From Locusta migratoria (Eukaryota; Arthropoda; Insecta; Orthoptera; Acrididae): a stretch of 64,000 bases of DNA. Positions 41,448-52,011 of the stretch are shown here, piece by piece. Every line of letters begins with the position of its first letter. Positions within the stretch are counted from its first letter, which is position 1. Location of the stretch: positions 168,792,549-168,856,548 of the forward strand of contig CM048750.1 of NCBI GenBank assembly GCA_026315105.1. Direction: 5' to 3'. The translations under genes were made by a program, and so were the position numbers. The notes beneath the pieces are model-generated. The model did not search any database, was not told where the DNA came from, and was given only the letters and a program-made list of their open reading frames with translations.

Positions 41448-44095
41448 GTTTTTTTGTCCACCCCCGTGAACCACAGACATTGCCGAGGTGGGGTGGCTTG
41501 CGTGCCTCAACGATACAGATAGCCGAACGGTAGGTATAACCACAGCGGAGGGGTATCTGTGGAGAGGCCAGACAAACGTGTGGTTCCTGAAGAGGGGCAG
41601 CAGCCTTTTCAGTAGTTACAGAGGCAACAGTCTGGATGATTGACTGAACTGACCCTGTAACATCAGCTAACGTCGACTTGCCATGCAGTTACTGCGAACG
41701 CTGAAAGCAAGGGGAAACTATAGTCGTTACTTTTCCCGAGGACATGCAGCTCTACTGTATGGATATATGATGGCGTCTTCTTGGGTAAAATATTCCGGAG
41801 GTAAAATAGTCCCCCATTCGGATCCCCGGGTGGGGACTACTCAGGAGGATGTCGTTATCAAGAAAAACAAAACAGGCATTCTACGGGTCGGAGCGTGGAA
41901 TGTCCTAACCCTTAATCGCTTAGGAAAGTTAGAAAATTTAAAAAGGGAGATGGATAGGTTGAAGTTAGATATAGTGGGCATTAATTAAGTTAGGTGCCAG
42001 GATGAACAGGATTTCTGGTCAGGTTAGTACAGGGTTATCAATACAAAATCAGATGGTAGTAACGCTGGAGTAGGTCTCATAATGAATAAGAAAATAGGAA
42101 TTCGGGTAAGTTACTGTGAACAGCATAGTGACCGCATTATCGTAGCAAAGATAGACACTAAGCCAACACCGACCACAGTAGTGCAAGTTTATATGACAAC
42201 TAGCATGTCCGATGATGAGGATATCGAAGAAATGTATGAGTAAATAAAAGAAGTAATTCAGAAAGTTAAGGGAGACGAAAACTTGATTGTGATGGGGGAC
42301 TGGAACTCGGTAGTAGGAAAGGGAAGAGAAGGAAATGTAGTAGGTGAATACGGGCTGGGGAAAAGGAATGAAAGAGGAGATCGCTTGGTGTAATTTTGCG
42401 CAGAGCACAATTTAATGATCACCAGCACTTGGTTCAAACATCATGAAAGAAGGCTGTATACGTGGAAGAGACCAGGAGACACTGGAAGGTACCAGATTGA
42501 CTTTATAATGCTAAGGAATAGATTTAGAAACCAGGTTTTAAACTGTAAGACATATCCAGGGGTAGATATAGACTATGACCATAACTTGTTAGTTATGAAT
42601 TGCAGATTAAAACTTAAGAGACTGCAGAAAGGTAGAAACGTTAGGAGATGGAACCTGGACAAATTGAAGGAACCAGAAGTGGTTGAGAGTTTCAGAGGGA
42701 GCATCAGGCAAGGATTGGCTGAAACGGGGAAAAAAAGTAATACAGTAGAAGAAGAATGGATAGCTCTGAGAAATAGGGTAGTGAAGGCAGCAGAGGATCA
42801 TATAGGCAGAAGGAAAAGGCCTAATAGAAATTCCTGGATAACACAGGATATACTGAACTTAATTCATGAGAGGAGAAAATATAAAAATTCAGCAAGTGAA
42901 GCAGGAAAAAGGGGGTTCAGGCGTCTGAAAAATGAGATTGACAGGAAGTGCAAACTGGCTAAGCAGGCGTGACTACAGGACAAATGCAGAACAGCAGAAG
43001 AATGCATAACTAGGAGAAAGATAGATACCGCCTACAGGAAAGTAAAAGAGATATTTGGAGACAAGAAAAGCAGCTCTATGAATATCAAGAACTCAGTCGG
43101 AAAACCAGTACCAAGCAAAGAGGGGAAAGCTGCACTGTGGAAGGAATATATGGAAGGCCTATACATAGGAAATAAAGTTGAAGGCAATATTCTAGAAAGG
43201 GAAGACGAAGTGGAGGAAGTTGAGATAGGAGATATGATACTGAGAGAAGAATTTGACAGGGCGCTGAAAGACTTGAGTCGAAACAACGCCCCTGGAATAG
43301 ATGATATTCCGTCTGAACTGCTGATTTCGTTATGGAAAAAAATGTTCAACCTCGTATGCAAGATGTATGAGACAGGGGAAATACCCTCCGATATCAAGAA
43401 GAATATCGTAATTCCAATTCCAAGAAAGCAAGTGCAGACAAGTGTGAAAATTACAGAACTATCAGTTTAATAAGTCATGGTTACAAAATACTGATACAAA
43501 TTATTTACAGACGAATGGAAAAACTTTCACCCCTACCACCTTCAGAACACGGGAGACTATAATCACATCACGACTTATCTTAGGACATAGGCTAAGGAAA
43601 GCGAAACCTACGTTTTTAGCGTTTGTCGATTTGGAGAAAGCTTTTGACAATGTCGACTGGAATACACTCTTCTAAATTCTGAAGGTATCAGGGGTAAAAT
43701 ATAGAGACCGAAGAGTTATAGTAAACCTATACATAAACCAGACAGCGGTTATTAGGCTCGAAGGGGAAGAAAGGGACGTAGAGGTTGGGAAGGGAGTAAG
43801 ACAGGGTTATAGCCTTTCCCCAATGTTGTTTAATCTGTACATTGAGCAAGCAGTAAAGGAATGGAAGAAGAAATTTGGAGAGGGCATTAAAGTGCAGGGA
43901 GAAGAAATAAAAATATTGCGGTTTGCTGATGACATACTAATTCTGTCAGAGACCGCAAATGATCTGGAAGACCAATTGTATGGAATGGACAGTGTCTTGA
44001 AAGGAAGATATAAGATGGACATTAACTAGAATAAAACGAAGGTAATGGAATGGAATGTAAGAAAATCAGGCGATGCTGAAGGAATTGGAAAAAAA
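41448..44095 (+). mobile_element. RTE/BovB-type LINE, long copy with 5' end, 3'-truncated
   Basis: The copy starts with the family 5' leader CCACCCCCGTGAACCACAGA and TGCCTCAACGATACAGATAG. It runs through endonuclease and reverse transcriptase and stops at about 44095 after KSGDAEGIG. The 3' third, seen in the copies at 45.4 and 5.3 kb, is missing. It starts inside the Penelope fragment at 41447. A 3' loss with the 5' end kept is not the usual LINE truncation and suggests a later deletion. Confidence 0.8.
41683..44062 (+). pseudogene. RTE-type endonuclease and reverse transcriptase, frameshifted
   Basis: The frame pieces in order: ILRVGAWNVLTLNRLGKLEN (endonuclease start, 41880-41940), a stop at GIN* where ExRW is expected, then DENLIVMGDWNSVVGK (42280) and RRLYTWKRPGDTGRYQIDF (42450). 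VDIDYDHNLLVMNCRLKLK follows at 42565, with YDHN for SDHN. The open block 42415-42972 continues into the linker. Reverse transcriptase has NNAPGIDDIPSELL (43290), NIVIPIPRK, FLAFVDLEKAFDNVDW (43615-43660), GYSLSPMLFNLYIE (43800-43850) and RFADDILILSE (43920). Several stops and frameshifts make it inactive. Confidence 0.8.
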
Positions 44096-44167
44096 GACAA
44101 CGGTTATTAGGAGCTATATCAGGTGATTAGGGAGCATGAGAGACCACTTGATTTTTGTTGTCACACA

Positions 44168-44345
44168 GCCGACCGCAGTGGTCGAGCGGTCTGCGGCGTG
44201 CCAGTCACCCGCTGCGGGGGTTCGAATCCCCCTCGGGCATGGATGTTCGTGCCGTCTTTAGTATAAGCTAGTTCATAAGTAGTTTGTAAGTTTAGGGACT
44301 GATGACCCCATCGCTAAGTCCCAAAGTTGTACAAACATTTGAACA
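44168..44345 (+). mobile_element. SINE family A with 14-bp duplication
   Basis: Head GCCGACCGCAGTGGTCGAGC with a shortened variable region, B box GGGTTCGAATCCCC, body and tail. TTTGTTGTCACACA is duplicated at 44154-44167 and 44346-44359. Confidence 0.9.
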
Positions 44346-44611
44346 TTTGTTGTCACACAAAACTGCAGCGCAGCGTTCCCGCAGTGTGCTGATGCGTCGT
44401 CTTGATGAAAGAGCACACTAGCATCATTTTCCGTCTGTTTTCACGCAATTCTGGAAGCAACTTCTCAGTGGGATGCACCTGTCACCGTCGTGCCCTTTTC
44501 ATCATAATTAGTAAGGATTACGCTGTCACTTTCACAGAACATAGTTACCATCATTGTTCACAACTTGCGCTTACATAGAACTTTTGTGATGTCAGTGAAG
44601 CTAATGTGGAA

Positions 44612-45080
44612 AATTGTGTGTTTATCATGTCCGTTAGGTGTGTAGTTGGGTTTGGTGGTAAAAATAGGAGGGGTGGGGGGTAAGTGTGAGTAGTTGACTT
44701 AATATGTGCAGGGGACTGTGATTGAGTGTATGGACAAGTTTATGTTGGGTGGTCAATTAGTTTCAAAAGTGTGTGGTTTGCTAAGTTGGTCTGTTCATTT
44801 AAGAGCTGTTTATTTTCTGTTATTGTTTTGTGGATGTGGTAGTTTTCTTGCAATGTGAGAAGGTGTTTTTAATTGTTGTTAATTCTTAAGATTTCCATAT
44901 CTGTGTCTCTGGTGGTAATTTTGTGTTAGTTTTTCTGTAAGTGTTCTGCGAAGGATGAATGATTTTTCCTATACTTCCATGCCCTTATATGTTCTTTATC
45001 TCTAGTGTCAAATGTTCTCCTTGTTTGACATATGTACCTTCCGTCACAGGTATTGCATTCCTGATTTCATGTATGGATCT
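44612..45080 (-). mobile_element. Penelope-like element, GIY-YIG end, minus strand
   Basis: On the minus strand from about 45080: CNTCDGRYICQTRRTFDTRD, KEHIRAWKYRKNHSSFAEHL, then a Lys/Asn-rich tail and an untranslated 3' part ending near 44612. This is the GIY-YIG nuclease end of a Penelope-like retroelement. YIG is changed to YIC. The reverse transcriptase is absent. Confidence 0.7.
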
Positions 45081-45114
45081 GATTATTCCATTTTTTGGGG
45101 AAATATTTCTGAAG

Positions 45115-45342
45115 TTCAGTGCAAATGAAATGCAATACTTGTGATGGAAGGTACATAGGTCAAACAAGGAGAAAATTTGACACTAGATATAAAGAACATG
45201 TAAGGGCACGGAAGTATAGGACAAACCATTCAACCTTTGCAGAACACTTACATCAAAACCAACACAAAATTATCACCAGCAACACAGATACGAAACACTT
45301 AAGAATGAACAAGAACAAATAACACCTTCTCACATTACAAGA
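45115..45342 (+). pseudogene. Penelope-like GIY-YIG segment, plus strand
   Basis: The frame 45119-45322 reads CNTCDGRYIGQTRRKFDTRY and KEHVRARKYRTNHSTFAEHL, with Y-I-G, the Arg of TRR and the following EH in place for a GIY-YIG nuclease. It ends LRMNKNK and stop. It is the mirror partner of the minus-strand copy at 44612-45080, about 35-40 bp away. It is cut at 45342 by an RTE LINE end. Confidence 0.75.
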
Positions 45343-45835
45343 AAACTGTTGCTGTTGCTGTCTTCAGTCCGCAGACTGGTTTGATGCAGCTCTCCACGCT
45401 ACCCTGTCCTGTGTCTCTTCATCTGAGAAAACGTTCGGCAACCTAAATCCTTTTGAATCTCCTTATTATATTCGTCCCTCGGTCTCCCTCTACGATTTTT
45501 ACCCCTACGCTTCCTTCTAATGCTAAGTTGACAACTCCTTGATGTCTCAGAATGTGTCCAACGAGTCTATCCCTTCTCTTAGTCAGGATATGCCAGAAAC
45601 TCCTTTTCTCCCCGATTCGGTTAAGCGCCTCCTCATTAGTTACGTGATCTACCCATCTAATTTTCATCATTCGTCTGTAGCACCACATTTCAAAAGCTTC
45701 TATCATCTTTTTATCTGAAGTCCTTATCGTCCACGTTTCAATCCTATACAATGCTACACTCCAGACAAATGCTTTCAGAAAGGACTTCCTAACATTTAAA
45801 TTAATATTGGATGTTAACAAGTTCTCTTCTCGGGA
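45343..45835 (-). pseudogene. RTE-type LINE, 3' end fragment
   Basis: On the minus strand: ENLLTSNINLNVRKSFLKAF, VWSVALYRIETWTIRTSDKK, MIEAFEMWCYRRMMKIRWVD, RSFWHILTKRRDRLVGHILR, GVVNLALEGSV, then a frameshift and the family 3' end (CTGCGGACTGAAGACAGC) at 45343-45380. This is the thumb and C-terminal part that the 14.8-kb copy has deleted. Confidence 0.8.
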
Positions 45836-45836
45836 A

Positions 45837-46060
45837 ACTTTTGAGATTTGGAGGCCCCACAGGACGAGAGGCACGGGTAAGTCTAAAATGAATTACTTTT
45901 GAGATTTGGAGGCCCAAGCAGAAAGAGATGCCAAGCACACTCAAAATAAATAAATAAATAATAAAAAAAATTCTTTTTGAGGCATTTGGAGGCCCCCCAA
46001 GACCGGAGGTCCAGGGCGGTTCGCCCCCCCCCCCACCCACCACTTAGTCCACCACTGCCA
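45837..46060. repeat. GAGATTTGGAGGCCC direct repeats
   Basis: TTTTGAGATTTGGAGGCCC occurs at about 45838 and 45897, and a variant TTTTTGAGGCATTTGGAGGCC at about 45975. A GC-rich tail follows, and on the minus strand CAGTGGTGGACTAAGTGG. This end resembles CAGTGG-type termini of hAT elements. The family is not recognised. Confidence 0.5.
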
Positions 46061-46379
46061 CAGGCATTACTTTTGTTTTGGAGATGCCATGACACATCAC
46101 TGATCTAGTTAGTCCTTCAACCGTTAGGAGTCAAACCCAACGGGCCCCTGACCAACAAGGCTAGCAGCCTGCCCCCCCTCCTCCTCCAGGTGCTTGGAGA
46201 TGATGCTGTCAACATTCAGAGTGACTAGTTTGTAAGAAAACAGTCGTAGTTGTTATGAGTGAACCTCGTACTCCTTGGAACGATAATTGTTTCATTGTCA
46301 TCAATAGGCGACGTAAGTGTCTTCAGTGATCGTGGCGCTTCTCCCTGGGAAGAAGCCCCAGTGTGCGATCATGACTCTC

Positions 46380-46720
46380 TATACGCGCGGCCCCTGCCGC
46401 AGTTATCGACGCGCCGCGGTGTCCGCCCCCCGCCTCCGCTGCCGGCCTGTTCCGGCCGCCTCCTCCGCCCCCCGCCTCCGCCGCCGGCCTGTTCCGACCG
46501 CCGCCTCCGCCTCCGCCCCCCGCCCCCGCCCAGCTGGCCGGCCGTGATTCCGCTGTCCGGCGCGACGCGCCTCCTGGGGGATCCCGTGGCCTTTCAGCGG
46601 GGATTCCCGGCTGATCCCCGCGATGCGGTGCATCATTTCCGGCGTCGGCCGGCCCACAATAGCCCGGGGCTCCTTTGTACTTCCGGATGCCCGCCCCCGC
46701 CCTGCCAAAGACGTCGCTTT
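46380..46720. promoter_or_regulatory. CCG-rich GC island
   Basis: A strongly GC-rich block with repeated CCGCCTCCGCC units (46420-46530) and CGGCC-rich flanks. Open frames on three or more reading frames are Pro/Ala-rich or Gly/Arg-rich and are explained by composition. Like the other islands it lacks repeat ends. A regulatory or first-exon role is speculative. Confidence 0.35.
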
Positions 46721-47365
46721 CTTTTCCGCCCTCACACTCACTGTAACTACCGTCCTTTCCGAAATACATCCAAAGCAGACGGACAACTCCCACAGAGAGT
46801 TGTTACTTTCTTGATGCCTTTTTTCTTAGAGACCTACTTCATCCACCAGAAAGCAGTTTTATCATTTCACCATATTTACTTCCAGCATTAGGCCTTTTCT
46901 GTTTTGCCAGTTAAAGCAACCTTCGTTTCCTCAGTATTCCTTTTCTCAGCTGGAGAGATATTACCTTACTCCTTCTTCGGATATGTTCAGTTCTCTGTCT
47001 TCCCTTTTACAGACATTAGGGAAGTGATGGTAATGTGAAACACCGTGGTATTTGGTGACTAGAAAGGTCATCTGGCGACAGTGTCACTTATCACAATCGC
47101 AATGCTCTGTTTCTGCCACTAGAAGCAACAGAGATCAGTATTTCATTGTTTATGCATGTGAGTAGACGCACATTGTTTTCCAACTGCAGTATCACAGCTC
47201 GATACTGCCCGTGAGTCGATAGCCAGGAAATGTAACATCGCTGGCGTGCGACTGGAGCGGAACCGCGCGTCCAACTATGGGACTCCACAAGCCAGTACTG
47301 GTCTCAGTATTCTGCCGGATGTCGAGGACCTCACTCAGTAACTAGCTCTAGTATCTTCAAGTTAT

Positions 47366-47411
47366 GAAGTGGAAATCAGCGTATGGCTTTCTTGGCCGGG
47401 AGATCCCTGAC
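47366..47411 (+). mobile_element. scrap of the SINE seen at 44-305
   Basis: GTGGAAATCAGCGTATGGCT and TTCTTGGCCGGGAGATCCC match the body end of the first SINE, in the opposite orientation. No tRNA head is present. Confidence 0.5.
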
Positions 47412-47980
47412 AGTTAGGAACTGATAGCCGAGTCAAATGGACGAACTATTATTCTAGTTAGGCCAAACCTCCAGAGAAGAAACCTGGAAAAGACTCACGC
47501 TCCGTGTTCATGAGAGATACGTATATTTTAACACCAATGCTGTATATAGTGTGTTACTAATAAATTAGTCATGTTGCAGCGTTCGGCTACTTCAATTTAC
47601 GCCTTCCTACTCCATGCTACTCAGTGTACCAAACGTTGTGCCCTGTACTTCGGCGCATGACACAACACCAACTTCCCAAAGTTTTTGCAACATACGATTC
47701 AAATATTTTTCCTCTACCTTTATTTAGAACTTAGGCTACTGTTTCTACTTTTCATTTGTCTAATGGAATTAAACGTAAAAATAATTATGTTAGATACTTG
47801 AAATTGTTTATCGAAAGCATAATCTCTTTGGTTAGTTTTCAAAATGGCGCTGTGTGTAAATATTGTGAAACACGCTATTCCATATTAGGACCCCTTTTTC
47901 GTTTTGTAGATATCGCCATACCAAGAATCACGTTAATGCCTGAAAAAAGGTGAATGCGACAGAAATGACATCCTGAAGAT

Positions 47981-48172
47981 ATGGCTCAAGCAATAATGAC
48001 AGTCAGGAATGAAAATAAAATTTCATATGAGGCAGCAAGATGTTCCATAATACCAAAAGCTACATTCTTTAGGAAGGTGGCTATAAAGTATACATATTTA
48101 AATACATTAACACATGAAAAATTAGGAAGAAAGCCTATTCTACCCCAAGAAATTGAAAATAGACCTTGCTGA
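47981..48172 (+). pseudogene. pogo-type transposase N-terminal helix-turn-helix
   Basis: The 63-residue frame reads MAQAIMTVRNENKISYEAAR, IIPKATFFRKV and GRKPILPQEIENR. The pattern (alternating helix, PKxTFxxxV, then GRxPxLxxExE) is the psq/CENP-B-like DNA-binding start of pogo/Tigger transposases. The next expected DNA-binding part and the DDD domain are missing. A stop follows at once. Confidence 0.65.
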
Positions 48173-48429
48173 ATATTTATTAATTTATTTTAAATCTGTT
48201 TGATATTACCACCCCATTTCAAAATGCTCCTTATGTACAGCAAATTAAAAAAAAAATCCTATTCTAATTATTTAATACGTTAATTTTTCATCAAAAGTAT
48301 TATTGATCTTTGGTCACATGTATATAATCTAACACAGGTGGCATTTTTTATGGAACAGTCACAGTTTAAATTCAGAATTTTGCCTTAAACAAAAAAGTGT
48401 TCCATATTACCACCACTTCCCCTATTAAT

Positions 48430-49625
48430 TTACACTATGCATTCAAAAGTATCCGGATATCCCCAAAACACACGTTTTGATATTAGGCGCACTGTGCTGC
48501 CACGTTCTACCATGAACTCTATATCAGCGATCTCAGTAGTCTTTAGACATCCTGAGACAGCAGAATGAGGCGCTCTGTAGAAATCAAAGACTTCGAACAT
48601 GGCCAGGTGACTGGGCTTCACTTGTGAGCAGAAGTCTGTACGCGAGAATTTTATACTCCTAAACATCCCTAGGAACACTGTTTCTGATGTCATAGTTAAG
48701 TGCAAACACGGAAGTGTACAGGCCGAACTCTCCTGTTGACTGACAGAGACCGCCAACTGTTAAAGAGGATCCCACGGTGTAATAGGGAGGCATCTATTCA
48801 GATCATCCCACAGGAATTCCAAACTGCATCAGGAGCCATTCCAAGACTACGACTTGTGGGAATTGAGTAAACTTGGATTTCATGGTCGAGCGGCTGCCCA
48901 TACGCAAGTCAATGCCAAATGACGGCTCGTTTGGTGTAAGAAGTGTAAACGTTGGACGACTGAACAGTGAAGAAGTTGCGTGAGGTGACGAATCACGGTA
49001 CTCAACATGGCGATCCGATGGCAGCGTGCTGGCATGGCGAATGCCCGGTAAACCAAATCTACCAGCGTGTCTAGTGCGAACAGTAAAATTCGGATGTGGT
49101 GGTCTTACGGTGTGGTAGTGTTTTTCATGCAGAGGGCTAGCACCCCTTGTGGCGCTATCACAGCTCAGGTCTACATTGTTTTAAGCACCTTCTCGCTTCC
49201 TATTGTTGAAGAGGAATTTGGGGATGGCGACTGCATCTTTGAACATGATCGAGCACCTGCCCATAACGCACGGCCTGTGGCAGAGTGGTTACACGAGAAT
49301 AACATCCCTGTAAATGCATCCCTGGAATGCACAGAGTCCTGACTTTCATCCCATAGAACACCTTAGGGATGTTTTGGAACGCCGACTTCGTGCCATATCT
49401 CACCGAACGACATCGATACCTCTCCTTAGTGCAACATGCCGTGAATAATGGGCTGCCATTCCCCACGAAACCTTTCAGCACCTGACTGAAGGATGCTTGC
49501 GAGAGTGGAAGCTGTCATTAATACTAAAGGTGGACCAACAACATACTGAATTCCAGCATTACAGATGCAGAGCGCCTCGAAATTGTAACTAATTTTCAAC
49601 CAGGTGTCCGGATCACTGGCATAGA
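48430..49625 (+). pseudogene. Tc1-type element with decayed transposase
   Basis: The ends AAGTATCCGGATATCC (48449) and, in reverse complement, GTGATCCGGACACC (about 49620) match. Plus-strand pieces follow in order: MRRSVEIKDFEHGQVTG, RDRQLLKRIPRCNREASIQI with IPQEFQTASGA, and IRMWWSYGVVVFFMQR (for a KFGGGGVMVWGCF block). GDGDCIFEHDRAPAHNARPV follows with the second catalytic Asp, then AEWLHENNIPV. PNPIEHL-like SHRTP follows after a frameshift, and the end is VEAVINTKGGPTTY. Multiple stops; inactive. A 5' fragment of the same family lies at 28.6 kb. Confidence 0.75.
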
Positions 49626-49789
49626 TAGCGTGGGTGGCAACCGGGGCGGTTCTCGGCGGTGTCATCCCACGAATAAAAACTTTAAAAATAAATAACCCTG
49701 AATACGAGTATGATTTTCAGTGGCACGAAAGACAGTTAATTAATCATCAAACTGCAGTTTATAATAAATGAGTATTCTTTTATTATGAA

Positions 49790-50857
49790 CTAGCTTAAAC
49801 CCGCGGCTTCGCTCGCATGTTGGTTGATTATGATAGATAAGCTCTCTTTCAGTACTGTGCTATGAGACTGGTTTTGAAGGATGAAATGAAATGCAATACC
49901 TTCTTTAGAAACAAACATTTTTAATCAACATTCAAATAAAAAATGTGAAGTAAGTAGTGTAGATCAAATCATAATGATTGTAATAATATCACAGATCGAT
50001 CACTTTATGTAATGCGCGAAACGTCAAATCGATTTTTTAAAAGAGATGTATTAAAAGAAATTTCTTTTTTACTGCTTCATTTATTTATTCTTATATTTCC
50101 TTATTTGTATGCTAATCCTTACAAAGAAAGAGCTGAAGATATTGTAATATACATAGATCAAAGATATGGTCTGTGGCATCACGTTTCGCTGTACGTAACC
50201 TCCTTGCTATAGAGTCGCCAACGTCATCGCTGGCCTTCAGTCCGATTTTTTTAAAAATAATTTGACGACTTTCAACCATCATATCTTCCACCCCCTTATA
50301 GCTGTCGGCATGGAACTGCTATGGTGTACAACGGGAGACTTCGGACAACAATTACACACAGACCATTCGTTTGTGTTCTGTAGTTTTCGCTGCAGAGCGA
50401 AATATTAACACAAACACACGTAGAATAACTTTACATCCCAATATACTCCACCATTTTATCATTATCAATCCTCAAGTAACAATGCAACCAATAAAACCAT
50501 TTACAAATAGTAAATATAATTTTCAAAGAGTAATTATTGTTCCGCATTTCGCGTTATATTCTTCAAATTACTACCAGATCGCTATAAAACCGTGCCTAAA
50601 ACCTTCCTCAGGTATAAATTAGTAACTTTACAAATATTTAAGTCTCTGCGTCTTGTCGTTCGGACGTGATAAGCATACACCTAACAGACATTCACATTAA
50701 TATATACAGATAAGTAGCTATCCTATCGCCATAAAACCGTGCCTAAAGCCTTCCCCGGGTAGACATTAGTAACTGCACAAATTTTTAGCTCTTTATGTAT
50801 TGTGGTTCAGACGTGATAAACGTACACCGAACAGACATTCACATTTATAGATATAGA
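49790..50857 (-). mobile_element. non-autonomous Helitron, minus strand
   Basis: On the minus strand the 5' end is A|TCTATATCTATAAATG at 50857. The 3' end is GCGAGCGAAGCCGCGGG, forming a short bulged hairpin, then TTTAAG and CTAG at 49793-49790 followed by T. Inside, a unit of about 145 bp (ATAAAACCGTGCCTAAA ... ACAGACATTCACAT) is repeated in tandem at about 50583-50730 and 50731-50845. Another block is shared with 10.6-11.0 kb. There is no coding capacity. Confidence 0.75.
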
Positions 50858-50859
50858 TT

Positions 50860-51400
50860 ACACATTATGAAACATTATTATACACACTACATTCGTGCAA
50901 ATACTTCAGAATACCAACTGCTGAAGGAAGATACACTAAAAATTTCTTTCTAGCTTTAACAGTTGCGAACTAAGAAATCACATCTTCAAAATTGTTTTGT
51001 TTTTCCTCATGTTCGATAGTTAACATGGCAAGATTATTTAGTCTCGTGTTGATCACTGTTGTTTGCAATAGTTTGTAATTAATTTCAGTTTATTAACGCT
51101 CCTGTCACACGAAGCAACTGATGCGCAATTCGTCACATATAACTTTAGAGAGAGCACAATGTTTAGAAGAGAGTCTGTAAAATCTCATTTCACATTGAAT
51201 TTTGAGAAATATAGACACACCCAATTGTAAACTGTAACACCTGCAGCTTTCAAATATATTCTCAACCTTGGGATTTCGAAAAGCAGTTGTGATACATCAT
51301 CATAAAAAAAAAAAATAAAAATAAAAAAAAAAAAAAAACAGAAACTTTTGAGATAGCTAATTCGTTGTTTGTCAAAAGCAAGGTATTTGGCTGCACAATC
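50860..51400. other. AT-rich stretch with A-rich tract
   Basis: No motif-bearing frame. An A-rich tract lies at 51305-51340. Confidence 0.3.
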
Positions 51401-51960
51401 TGTGTTGCAAACTGTCGCTTTTCGGCTGTCTTTTGTTTGTGTTCCTTGTATTTGTTAGTGTACTGATTGTTTGTGTGTGTGTTGCTCCCTGTGTAGATTT
51501 TTTTCTTTGATGTTTATGTTAAGTTCTTGTGAGTGTGAGTAGTGGGAGGGGGAGAAAGGAAGAAGGAAGAAGGGCAATTCATCTTTCATTACTGTTTTTG
51601 GGGCCAGCTTGATCAGTGAGTTGTTATTTATGTTGATCTGATCATTAATCACTTTCTTATTTACTGCCAGGGCTCTTTGTATATGGAAGTTTACTTGGAG
51701 TTTCAGGAGTTTTCTTTCACGATCACCGATTATTTTTATATCTTATTCCATGTTGTATGGTTCATGTCCGTGTCCTGTCAAGTGTTTTGCCAAGGGGAAA
51801 TGGCTGTTTTCATACTTCCAGCTTCTTATATGCTCTTTACATCCGGTTTTGAAGTTTCTGTCTGTCATTACCAGATATACGGATTTACATTCTTGGAATT
51901 CTAGCTGGTCTATACCTGCTCCTTCATATTTGTCTGGTTTATTTGTTGTTTGGAAACAGT
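51400..51960 (-). pseudogene. Penelope-like element, GIY-YIG end, minus strand
   Basis: On the minus strand from about 51955: NKPDKYEGAGIDQLEFQECK, SVYLVMTDRNFKTGCKEHIR, SWKYENSHFPLAKHLTGHGH, then IIGDRERKLLKLQ and a Ser/Asn-rich tail ending near 51455. GIDQL and YLVMTDR stand in place of GIYxL and YIGQTxR. The subfamily differs from the 45-kb copies. It borders the long-TIR transposon at about 51960-52010. Confidence 0.75.
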
Positions 51961-52011
51961 GGCGGATACAGCCTTTTTTCTGAGGGGGAGGGGGGGGCAT
52001 AAGGCTGAGGA

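Larger units (their letters stand above)
47019..48422 (+). mobile_element. pogo/Tigger-type element with terminal inverted repeats
   Basis: The left end GGGAAGTGATGGTAATGTGA (47019) and the right end in reverse complement, GGGGAAGTGGTGGTAATATG, match. TA flanks both sides (47017-47018, 48423-48424). Inside is a pipsqueak-type helix-turn-helix coding piece. A large part of the interior (about 47060-47690) is not pogo-like and contains a SINE scrap and an AATAAA, so another insertion may be nested there. Confidence 0.65.

Noticed and set aside
46259..46891. 210-residue Pro/Ala-rich frame and overlapping Gly/Arg-rich frames
   Set aside because: Three or more frames on both strands are open because the DNA is CCG-rich. 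There is no domain, splice site or start context to favour any of them.
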